From: Bin87 sp965220265
GTDB taxonomy: Bacteria > Chloroflexota > Dehalococcoidia > Lucifugimonadales > UBA3495
Length of the DNA: 64,000 nt
Assembly (NCBI GenBank): GCA_965220265.1
Contig: CBDCPM010000003.1
Coordinates: forward strand, 62,001 to 126,000
Reading direction: 5' to 3'
The notes beneath the pieces were generated by a model. That model worked only from the letters and a program-made list of their open reading frames with translations, had not been told where the DNA came from and did no database searches. Shown in pieces: positions 42,744 through 50,233 of this stretch (its first letter is position 1; each line of letters starts with the position of its first letter). Both the position numbers and the translations under genes were made by a program.

Positions 42744-44303
42744 TTAACCCATATCATCACTACAAACCAGGCGTCCGACCCGATCGAACGGCGCCGCGGC
42801 GGTCGCCCGGTAAACATCGACCACCTCGTCATCGTATTCAAATCGTTCGGTGAGGGCGTCGATCGCAACTTGGACTATCAGAGATGCGCATCCCATTACC
42901 GACATGGGTGGGGCGTTGTTGACCGGAGCCGAGCAACCCAATGCGGGCACCGCGAAGTCGCTACCTTCATCACCGCCAGGAATGAGGGGATAGTTCGCCC
43001 CTTCCTCCCTGAGATGAATTGGAGTGTCCACGTCCAACACTTGCCGCTGCACTCGTGCGATATTTCCTCCACGGTAGAGCGCGCCGGAAACCAGTGGCTT
43101 CCTCATTTCTTCGGCCACCATGGCCAACGCACAGGTGAAAGCGTCGTTGCCAGTAGCATTGACGACAATATCGGTGTCTGAGATGAGTTCTCGTATCCTG
43201 CCAGGCGTCATCGGCGATTCCGGAAACTCGCTTACTTCGGTCCAAGGCGCGTGGTTTACAACTACTTGGCGGACCGCTTGTACCTTAGCCTTTCCCACCT
43301 GATCGTGGCCCGCGACGTGCCGGACCACATTGCCCGGCAAAAGCACATCACCGTCCACAATGTCCAGGTGGCCGAGCCCGCTTTCCGCAAGCGTAGTTCC
43401 GACGTAACCCCCCAGAGCCCCAGCTCCGAACAGGGTAGCCCTGGCGCTCTGCAGCGCCGGCGCATCAGCTCCCGCCCGCAGAATCAGGCTGCTTTCGTCA
43501 GTCGGTGCTGGCTGCAACGCTATTGCCTCCACGTTCCCGTTCGTTCCTTCACACGCCATCGGCAGCAGGTCGATCCTGCCCATGTGTTCCCAGCAGAACA
43601 GGACGAGATCCACTCCGCCACTTACTATGAATGGTTCAGGCCGACGCCGATCTTCCAGAGCGCGTTCCAGCCCCCTCCTTTGGTTCCTGGACAGGTATCT
43701 GAACACTTCCGAAAACCTGCGGGGAGGCGGCGTACCCAACTCGCCCACATGGAACCAAAGGCACCTCAGCTGGTTCGCTGTCTGTTGGCGCCCGGGAACA
43801 ATGTCCACCCTCATTGGGACGCCATCAACCGCCCCATGACACTCTCCCCACTGGCCGGCCCGAACGCCGAGCTGGGGAAGGTCAAACGTCGCAATGTTCG
43901 GCAGTTTCTTCCTGACATCAAAGTTGAGGAACGCGTCATACCCCAGCGGGTCGTCTTGCCAACCACGCGCTGCGTTCTCGCACCACTTTTCGATACGGGA
44001 GAAGAATCCCGCCACCGTGGTCCATTCCAGGCTGGGGTCCCCGTCGCGCCACATACAGACGAAACCGTCCAGCGTTGAATGATTGGTATCGAGACCATCG
44101 ACCAGGAGGACCGGAGGCTGGAATGGCCATCCGGGCCGAACCACAATGTCCATCGTCGTCTCAGCAGTCAGCGCCCCGAAAGCCGGATGGACCGGGCCTC
44201 TCCAGCGCGATGAGCCGGAGATTACGACCGATTGGAAACCAAGCTCCGCCAGCTGGCTCGCGAACTCCTCAAGCGACTCGGTATGGAAGTGCTCATTCGT
44301 CAT
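42744..44303 (-). CDS. cap2: Cap2: E2-E1 ubiquitin-like transferase fusion of CBASS
   Basis: A 519-aa protein. The N-terminal E2-like domain has Cys83 in STLDGFVCMW; the C-terminal ThiF/E1 domain has the nucleotide loop LFGAGALGGYVG (291-302), IVDGDVLLPGNVVRH and a likely thioester Cys457 in PALGCSAP. In type II CBASS, Cap2 conjugates the C-terminus of the CD-NTase to targets to prime it. The gene starts 5 bases after the CD-NTase. The usual JAB protease gene cap3 is absent: the next gene is AbiEi. Confidence 0.85.
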   Translation of the reverse strand: MTNEHFHTESLEEFASQLAELGFQSVVISGSSRWRGPVHPAFGALTAETTMDIVVRPGWPFQPPVLLVDGLDTNHSTLDGFVCMWRDGDPSLEWTTVAGFFSRIEKWCENAARGWQDDPLGYDAFLNFDVRKKLPNIATFDLPQLGVRAGQWGECHGAVDGVPMRVDIVPGRQQTANQLRCLWFHVGELGTPPPRRFSEVFRYLSRNQRRGLERALEDRRRPEPFIVSGGVDLVLFCWEHMGRIDLLPMACEGTNGNVEAIALQPAPTDESSLILRAGADAPALQSARATLFGAGALGGYVGTTLAESGLGHLDIVDGDVLLPGNVVRHVAGHDQVGKAKVQAVRQVVVNHAPWTEVSEFPESPMTPGRIRELISDTDIVVNATGNDAFTCALAMVAEEMRKPLVSGALYRGGNIARVQRQVLDVDTPIHLREEGANYPLIPGGDEGSDFAVPALGCSAPVNNAPPMSVMGCASLIVQVAIDALTERFEYDDEVVDVYRATAAAPFDRVGRLVCSDDMG

Positions 44304-44308
44304 GGTGC

Positions 44309-45346
44309 TTATCCGAATCCGCGAGCCTCGTTCTGCCGCCGAGCTACGGGTATGCTGGCAGCAGGAGCCACGGCGGGAGTGCTGGGGCGCGCCCGTTGAC
44401 CAGTGCGGTTCCCACCTCCTCCCGCACTACTTCCTCCACTGCCACTCCCGGAACTCCTGCCTTTGCCGAAGCTCTCGCCGAACAGTTCCTGCCATATCTT
44501 AGTAGCCTCCTCAGCGGACGACTCGTCTTTCGCCTGCTTCGCTGTCTTGGCATATGACCGCACGCGGCCCCTGAAGTTCGCGTACCGCCGCTGGTCCCAG
44601 TGCCGGTTGAAGTTCTCCGCCGGCAGCACCGGATTTTTGATCTCCGGCATATTGGGATGCTGCTGCAGGTAGTTGTCCATACGGGACAGGATAGTCTCCA
44701 GCGTGTCGGCCACCGTGCTCACCGCCGCGGTGCCCTCGTCGGAAGCCTTGATGGTATTGCCGGCCAAGGTGGTCAGCAGGATTGACTTGGCCGTGAAACT
44801 GTTCTTGTGGTCTCGCAGATGCTTGAGCAACCGCACCACCCGCTTCAGGTTGCCTCCGGTGATCCGGTTCTTTTCGTTGAACCAGTCCCGGTATCCGGTA
44901 CCGTCAGTTTCTTCGAATTTGTTGCCAACCCGGTTGCAGACGTAGTGCTTATCACCGCTGGTCACCCGAGGTACCGTGTCGAGGTGAAAATCGCCGGCGT
45001 AGTCGACGGTCACGCACCTGGTCTTGAGCCGGAGCTTATCGGCATACGTCTTGTTGCCGGCCAGAGTCCGGTTGATCGCGTGGACGTAGTCTTTGGCTTC
45101 CCACTTGGGGTTCGGGTTCATCACGATTTGGATGTCGGCGTCGTACTCATCGTTGTCGTCCACCGGCTTGATGAGCGTACCCAGAGCATAGGACCCCTGC
45201 TTATCCATCGTCTGGTACCCAGGCAGATTGTCCTTCAGATAGTCGTTTACCGCGCCCACGGACGTTTCCAGTCGGTCCAGCCGGCTCTGATTGAGGTTCA
45301 CCTCATCCCTGAGGAACTCGGCGAACTGCTGAATGTTCTTGGCCAA
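44309..45346 (-). CDS. CD-NTase (cGAS/DncV-like nucleotidyltransferase)
   Basis: A 345-aa cyclic-oligonucleotide synthase: GSYALGTLIKP (Gly51-Ser52), EYDADIQIV (Asp69, Asp71) and DFHLDTVP (Asp123) form the active site. The last ~45 residues are a Gly/Ser-rich flexible tail ending ARGFG; in type II CBASS the extreme C-terminus is the part Cap2 conjugates. The start is TTG 45346, fixed by AAGGAG 8 bases upstream; no ATG fits. On phage infection it should make a second messenger that activates the patatin effector encoded upstream. Confidence 0.88.
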   Translation of the reverse strand: MAKNIQQFAEFLRDEVNLNQSRLDRLETSVGAVNDYLKDNLPGYQTMDKQGSYALGTLIKPVDDNDEYDADIQIVMNPNPKWEAKDYVHAINRTLAGNKTYADKLRLKTRCVTVDYAGDFHLDTVPRVTSGDKHYVCNRVGNKFEETDGTGYRDWFNEKNRITGGNLKRVVRLLKHLRDHKNSFTAKSILLTTLAGNTIKASDEGTAAVSTVADTLETILSRMDNYLQQHPNMPEIKNPVLPAENFNRHWDQRRYANFRGRVRSYAKTAKQAKDESSAEEATKIWQELFGESFGKGRSSGSGSGGSSAGGGGNRTGQRARPSTPAVAPAASIPVARRQNEARGFG

Positions 45347-45364
45347 TGTCTTTACTCCTTACAG

Positions 45365-46396
45365 TTATGCCAGCGCCGTGAACGGCGCCGATGTATGAGT
45401 GAAAAACGCCTCCGAAATCCGGTCAGCGTACTGCTCCGCGACGGCGAATGCTTCCTCCGGCAGCAACCGTCTGGCCTTCTCCCAGTCGTCCAGATCGACG
45501 CGCTGGGCTCCTTCCAGTCGATCCAGACGCGTGACCTTGTCGCGACCGATCAGCAGTCCAGCCTGGTTGATGGCGGTGAGGGACTGGTAATGCATGGCCA
45601 CGTAGATGATCTCGCGCCATTGGAACTGCCCGGCTCCGGCCGCCTGCTTGCCATCGATCCGAAAGCCGTCCTGCCCACATCCGATACTCAGAATCGCGAC
45701 GTTTTCACGTTGTACCGTGAAGCAGGTCAGAGCTTCGACCAACCCCATCATGGTTGGGTTGTTAGCCCAGATGCCCCCGTCCAGGAGGATGTATCCATCC
45801 TGGACCACCGGCTTCAAGTAGGTGGGAGCTGCCGACGTCGCGGCCGCCACCTCGGCCATGGGCTTGTCACCATCCAAGAAATACCCGGGGTGGTGGGGAG
45901 TCTTGTACACCGCGGGGTCGCCATGCTTGGCCTCGGTCGCCGGTATCAGCAACCGGTACCTGGATTCCCGAAGGGTTATCGCCCCCAGAGTCTCACGAAG
46001 CAGTTCATCCAGGGCGGCCCGGTCGTAACGATTGCCGAACAATCGGGGCAACAGTCGTTGGCTACGCGCGCGCTGCTCCGGCGGAAACACGCGGTGTCCT
46101 TCGTTGACGTACAGGTCCAACAGGGAGCGCGCCGCCAATCCGGCGCCCAACCCCAGGGCGATGATCCCGCCGGTAGACGTGCCGGAGATCAGGTCGAAGT
46201 AGTCCCCGATGGGCTGACTATCCAGACAGTTCTCCTCCAGATAGGCCAGGATCGCCGCCGGGAAAATACCCTTGATGCCGCCACCGTCAATCGACAGGAT
46301 CCTGAATGTGGCGTCGTCGGGCCAAGGCAATGGTTCCCGACGGGTCTGCAGGATCGTGTCCGACCTGCGGGTTGGTTTATCGCGCTCTACACTCAT
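45365..46396 (-). CDS. capV: CapV: patatin-like phospholipase effector
   Basis: About 343 aa. The patatin fold is complete: SIDGGGIKG (oxyanion loop, 36-43), GTSTG nucleophile elbow (72-76) and the catalytic Asp in LLDGGIWANNP near 197. In CBASS such enzymes degrade membrane phospholipids when the cyclic nucleotide binds. ATG 46396 is preferred; a start at 46498 would add 34 residues overlapping the CapP gene and spanning the palindrome at 46421-46436. It lies 18 bases ahead of the CD-NTase gene. Confidence 0.85.
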   Translation of the reverse strand: MSVERDKPTRRSDTILQTRREPLPWPDDATFRILSIDGGGIKGIFPAAILAYLEENCLDSQPIGDYFDLISGTSTGGIIALGLGAGLAARSLLDLYVNEGHRVFPPEQRARSQRLLPRLFGNRYDRAALDELLRETLGAITLRESRYRLLIPATEAKHGDPAVYKTPHHPGYFLDGDKPMAEVAAATSAAPTYLKPVVQDGYILLDGGIWANNPTMMGLVEALTCFTVQRENVAILSIGCGQDGFRIDGKQAAGAGQFQWREIIYVAMHYQSLTAINQAGLLIGRDKVTRLDRLEGAQRVDLDDWEKARRLLPEEAFAVAEQYADRISEAFFTHTSAPFTALA

Positions 46397-46420
46397 GACA
46401 TAAGAACCTAAATCAGCGGA

Positions 46421-46436
46421 TACGCTAATCAGCGTA
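46421..46436. promoter_or_regulatory. Palindrome upstream of CapV
   Basis: TACGCT, 4 bases, AGCGTA, placed 25 bases before the CapV ATG and 28 bases past the CapP stop. Candidate operator through which the upstream XRE/protease pair could control the CBASS core genes. Confidence 0.5.
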
Positions 46437-46463
46437 GCACAGCCCGCAAAAAATGCAAGCCTT

Positions 46464-47201
46464 TTAACCCAATTCCAGCGACCGTTCCTCACGTCCATCC
46501 GTCAGGTATCCCAACTGTGCCAGCCTCACCCTCGCGGCATCATTCGAGACTTTAAACCGGCCCGCTACCCTGGCGATGAGATCCGCTCCTTTGACCGACG
46601 CGGTGGGGACTGACCCAAAGGTACCCCATGCGTCGAACGTCACCTGGACCAACCGCCCGAGTCGCGAAATCGGCATCAGGATGGCTCCCGACACGTAACC
46701 GGCCTGCCACTCCATCCAATCGGCGCCGGATCCCCCGCTGTCTCCCGGTCTTTTACACCTAGGCCCGGGCGCTTCCTCTTCATCCGGGAAAAGCCTTGGC
46801 TGATCGAATGGCCACAGCCTCGCGTGCAACTTCACGTGGCCGAATTCGTGGGTGAGGGTGGTCCGCAGCCGGTGTTCCCGATGGCTCGCATCGGCCAGCT
46901 CCTGGGAGATTTTCACCACGGGTTTCTGGTCGGGATAAAACAGGGTCAGGCCCTGTACCTCCTCGCCCTCTTCGCCTTCGTCACTGAGGTCGGCGTACTG
47001 GTCCAAGTCGGACGTATCACATTCGATCATAACAGTCAGGTCTTCAGTCGACACCGGGAACTCAGCCTTGCCGTATGTCTCCAGCAGGAAACCGACGATC
47101 CATTCTTCGCTCAGGCCATCCAGATCTTCCTGACGATAGTACGGCCGCTCCGGGAATCGACCGGTCGGATCTTTGATCCATCTGATCGAGTTTGCACTCA
47201 T
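46464..47201 (-). CDS. capP: CapP-like ImmA/IrrE metallopeptidase
   Basis: A 245-aa COG2856-type protein. The zinc protease motif HEFGH lies in RTTLTHEFGHVKLHARLW, with a downstream Glu-rich region (DEEEAPG). The C-terminal part (IARVAGRFKVSNDAARVRLAQLGYL) is the usual ImmA winged-helix end. Its start overlaps the XRE gene stop as ATGA. In known CBASS loci, CapP cleaves the CapH repressor in response to single-stranded DNA, releasing expression; position and family support the same role here. Confidence 0.82.
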   Translation of the reverse strand: MSANSIRWIKDPTGRFPERPYYRQEDLDGLSEEWIVGFLLETYGKAEFPVSTEDLTVMIECDTSDLDQYADLSDEGEEGEEVQGLTLFYPDQKPVVKISQELADASHREHRLRTTLTHEFGHVKLHARLWPFDQPRLFPDEEEAPGPRCKRPGDSGGSGADWMEWQAGYVSGAILMPISRLGRLVQVTFDAWGTFGSVPTASVKGADLIARVAGRFKVSNDAARVRLAQLGYLTDGREERSLELG

Positions 47202-47515
47202 CGGCTCTGCCCACTCAAGCTGCGCCGGAAGGCCCGCATCGCCGTTTTGATGCCTTCCTGATCACGCGGCATATTGAGCACGTCTGAGGGAAATCTTCCC
47301 GCCAGAAAGAGCAGATAGTCCAAGTCCAGATCCAGGGTATCCGCCAATTGGCGAACGATATGTTCGCTGGGAGGATTGCGCCGGTCATGCTCAATATCGT
47401 TCAGATATTGAGCCGAGATGGCCTGGCCGTCTTCTTTCAAGGTTTCGGCCGCTACCTGCTTCTGGCTCAGTTTCCTGTCCTTACGGGCCTGTGTGATTGC
47501 TTCGCCGAATGTCAT
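47198..47515 (-). CDS. capH: CapH-like XRE repressor
   Basis: A 105-aa protein with an N-terminal XRE HTH (KLSQKQVAAETLKEDGQAIS, then AQYLNDIEHDRRNPPS) and a short helical tail. GGAG lies 8 bases before ATG 47515. It overlaps the metallopeptidase gene by 4 bases. A 6-3-6 palindrome (CCAGTG, CAA, CACTGG at 47587-47601) is 72 bases upstream and may be its autoregulatory site. It should hold the CBASS operon down until cleaved. Confidence 0.8.
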   Translation of the reverse strand: MTFGEAITQARKDRKLSQKQVAAETLKEDGQAISAQYLNDIEHDRRNPPSEHIVRQLADTLDLDLDYLLFLAGRFPSDVLNMPRDQEGIKTAMRAFRRSLSGQSR

Positions 47516-48021
47516 ATCGCCCGCTCCTCAGGGATGGCTCTACCGCGCCGCGGAGCGCAGCATACGACGCTCCCCGCCACCACCCTCCAGTGCAACACTG
47601 GCATACACGGAAAGATCATGATACCCCATGCAACCAGTCAGCGCCGTTCTTGAGCCATCTCCAAAGATTGCTATGGCGCTGCCCGCCACGCTCTCAGCCA
47701 CACCTTCTCGATTGGCGCCCAGCATACCAACGGAGCCGATTCACGTAAAGAGAACACTGTCGCCGGCACCGCCCAGCGCGGCCAAGCCCTCACCTCCTCA
47801 CGTTCAAGCGGAATAGGTAGGAAATCGACATCCGACCACGCGCCCTGCAGGAGACCTTTTGCCATCTGCATACTTACCTACGCTTCTGAAGGGACGAGTG
47901 GTCTTCTCGTCAGCCGAATCAGCCGGACTCGTCCGCGACCCTCTCGGCTTCTACCGCACCCAGGCCGACGCGATTTCCGGAGCCTTTAACAACACGCAAA
48001 CGGCCGTGAGCAGTTAGCTTC
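47516..48021. other. Intergenic region between the CBASS and Abi_2 loci
   Basis: Contains the probable CBASS operon promoter and the palindrome at 47587-47601. At 47889-48017 the plus strand reads a protein-like tail (KGRVVFSSAESAG, then RDPLGFYRTQADAISGAF, stop at 48017) with no start, a likely 3' remnant of a lost gene. Nothing else recognised. Confidence 0.4.
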
Positions 48022-49008
48022 CTAACCCAAGGCGACGGACCGGGAAGGTACTGCGGCAGTCCCCGTCGTTTCCGTGCTGCCAAGCGGAGCCCGATTCCGC
48101 CATATTTCCAAGCCCTCCCACCCCTCAGGAAAGCCCATGTCTCCCTCTAACATTTGCTCCTTTTTGGCCCACAGCACGAGGCTTATCAGCCGATCTGACC
48201 AATCTCCATTTGGCGTGATGATATCCAGCAGGTACGCCATCATCACCAGAGCGTTGTATATCTTCCCTTGCTCCTTGTCGTTGAACCAAGCTTTGGCGTT
48301 ACTGTTACCGCCCAGATTCTTGGGGATCACCAGCATTGTGGTGAGGCTCCTGTCCCAAAGCCGCTCGTGGTGAGCACACAGGTTACGCACGCGGGAAAGA
48401 TGCCGCAGCGACGAGACCAGAATCCATTGGTCTATGGAATAGCTGTTTGCAATGGCCTGCTTGATCTTCCCTAGCCGTATATTCTCGTACCACTTGGACA
48501 GCTGGCCGAACGACATCGCCTCCGCTACTTCCTGTACCTTAGCGTTCGCAAACGGAGCGCCGCCCTTATTGGCCCGTTCGTATTCGTCTTTGAGGCGCTT
48601 CAGGTTCCCTGAATAGTATTTGTGGTCAAATAGCTTCGCGTCCTGGTGGCCCAGATCACCGCGGCTGGAGCTGTTTACAATTTCGTCCGTCCAACGCGTC
48701 CGAATTGAAATCTCAATATAGCTGGCTCCCTCAAGGACGAGCGATCGGAGCCTCTGATCAAACATGTACTGCCACATGACATCGTTAAACGACACCCCAC
48801 CCCAGAAGGCAGTGGCTTGTCCTACCGCCGTTGCCCCCATGAACCTTTGCCAGTACAAACTAAGCCGATGCCAGCCGATGTGGTTCAGGCATCGTGCCGC
48901 CAGACCTTGATCCGGTACTTCCAAGCCATGGCTGATCAACCATTGGATCTGCTGCGATATTCCGCCGGGCGGACGTGGCGGTGGGTTGTTGGGCTGCCGG
49001 AAAAGCAT
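48022..49008 (-). CDS. Abi_2 (AbiD/AbiF-type) HEPN RNase
   Basis: A 328-aa member of the Abi_2 family: WLISHGLEVPDQGLAARCLN and IGWHRLSLYWQRF at the start, RLRSLVLEGASYIEISIRT, and the HEPN motif RNLCAHHERLW (Arg208, Asn209, His213/214). These proteins are RNase toxins of abortive infection; AbiF-type members are encoded with an upstream structured RNA and have been proposed as ancestors of Cas13. A promoter and a strong hairpin lie in the 64 bases upstream of ATG 49008, consistent with that arrangement. Confidence 0.82.
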   Translation of the reverse strand: MLFRQPNNPPPRPPGGISQQIQWLISHGLEVPDQGLAARCLNHIGWHRLSLYWQRFMGATAVGQATAFWGGVSFNDVMWQYMFDQRLRSLVLEGASYIEISIRTRWTDEIVNSSSRGDLGHQDAKLFDHKYYSGNLKRLKDEYERANKGGAPFANAKVQEVAEAMSFGQLSKWYENIRLGKIKQAIANSYSIDQWILVSSLRHLSRVRNLCAHHERLWDRSLTTMLVIPKNLGGNSNAKAWFNDKEQGKIYNALVMMAYLLDIITPNGDWSDRLISLVLWAKKEQMLEGDMGFPEGWEGLEIWRNRAPLGSTETTGTAAVPSRSVALG

Positions 49009-49026
49009 GGCTGCTTAAATAAATAA

Positions 49027-49066
49027 CCCCCCCTGGTGCGCCGGCCAAACAGCCGGCGTGGGGGGC
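49027..49066 (-). ncRNA. Hairpin RNA in the Abi_2 leader
   Basis: On the minus strand a two-part stem: six G-C pairs, an asymmetric 5-base bulge, seven pairs (GCCGGCG with CGCCGGC) and a 6-base loop. It starts within about 10 bases of the predicted transcription start and is followed by GGTTATTTATTT before the Abi_2 ATG. It may be the AbiF-associated small RNA or simply a structured leader or terminator. Confidence 0.5.
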
Positions 49067-49078
49067 TTTGTTGTGCTC

Positions 49079-49107
49079 AGAATACCATATATCCTTGCCC
49101 GCGTCAA
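49079..49107 (-). promoter_or_regulatory. Promoter of the Abi_2 hairpin RNA
   Basis: Minus-strand TTGACG (49102-49107) and TATTCT (49079-49084) separated by exactly 17 bases. Predicted start near 49072, just ahead of the hairpin. Confidence 0.6.
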
Positions 49108-49326
49108 AGTACATTGAACACTGGATGAATACCTGCTTGGCCATTTTGATGACGGCCATTGATTGCGGGTTGTAGGCAATTTCGTCATATGACCCTCGGT
49201 TACGTTTTGAACAGCGCGTGAAGTTCAAGAAAATTACCGACGGTTGGTTCCCTCCACTGCGGCTCGAAGCTACTGCTCAAACTGCTTGCGAAATTCGATT
49301 CTGTCGCCGCCCCTGCTGCCGGTAGG

Positions 49327-49947
49327 TTGATCCAGTTCGCTAGAGAGTGGCAGAGGAATGGGTTGCTCGCTCCATGTGCCTCGCGGGCCGATTTGGAGGT
49401 TTGCAAGCAAATCATTCTGGCGCAATTCCGCCGGGCGCGTGAATCGCAGGACGAGATCGGTTTGGGCGATGATAAATCCGACCTGTATTTGGATCTGTAT
49501 TTCCAACGTGCCGCAGAGTGTGGTCAGGAGCTGCCGCCTCGACAGGATCTTCTCGCAGATCCTCAGGTACGAAGTTTGTTTGCTGACTTGTCCCAGAACC
49601 ATCGCGCAAACTTCGCGTCCGCTGATCATCCCATCCTCGCTGAAAAGGAGCGGGAATTTTTGGCTCCTCTAGGCTTGCGAATAGCGGTGGCCGATCTGGG
49701 CACCTGCGAGTTCGTCATCGGCAGTCATGGACTCACCAATTTGCATACGACCGAGGGATCGGATACGTGCCTTCCATTGGCACCTGATGTAGCCGTCGCC
49801 CTATCAGGTACCCCTGGATCTATAAGCATTGCCACATGTAACCCAGACGCCGTCGAGGCGCACAATCGCGCCGCACTTGCGGCCAGTTCTTTCGTCGCGG
49901 GTCGGTCCAGAGAGGTTATTGAACGCTTGCTCGCGTCTCTCGATTAG
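49327..49947 (+). pseudogene. DUF4238-like protein, N-terminally truncated
   Basis: About 206 codons from a TTG. The C-terminal half (FVIGSHGLTNLH, then CLPLAPDVAVALSG) follows the DUF4238 pattern in which a FVTSDNP motif precedes LPLSP. The family's N-terminal HYVPR...LR block is missing; sequence upstream of 49327 stays open to 49222 but does not resemble it. Probably a 5'-truncated gene. The next 286 bases to the SIR2 gene hold nothing recognised. Confidence 0.45.
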
Positions 49948-50233
49948 TGGCGTAGGCATCCGCTGTTGCCGACCCGGGTTCATCTTCCGTTAGAAGTCCG
50001 TCGTATTACCTTCCGCGCCATTTCCCCGGTCCATCCGCTCCGGACAATCGGTAACATTTCTCAATGAGGCAACAGGACTCGGCAAATCTAGTTGACGCGG
50101 GACACCAGCGCCCATCGCTTCGGCGGATTCGGGCTTACCGCCGATTGCCTTTGAATGATAAAATCCCGAGAGTAATCACGGTCAGAGCGGTGGACTTGCT
50201 ATCCATCCAGGCGACTAACCCAGAGGCCAACTG

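Noticed and set aside
44807..46411. 534-codon plus-strand frame across the CD-NTase and CapV genes
   Set aside because: It spans two well-identified minus-strand genes and their gap, which a real gene would not do here.
46396..46498. Lipoprotein-like N-terminal extension of CapV (LAFFAGC)
   Set aside because: It would overlap the CapP gene and span a palindrome, and patatin effectors of CBASS are normally without signal peptides.
47628..47816. Small Pro/Ser-rich plus-strand protein
   Set aside because: No ribosome site, low-complexity, and placed in the CBASS upstream region.
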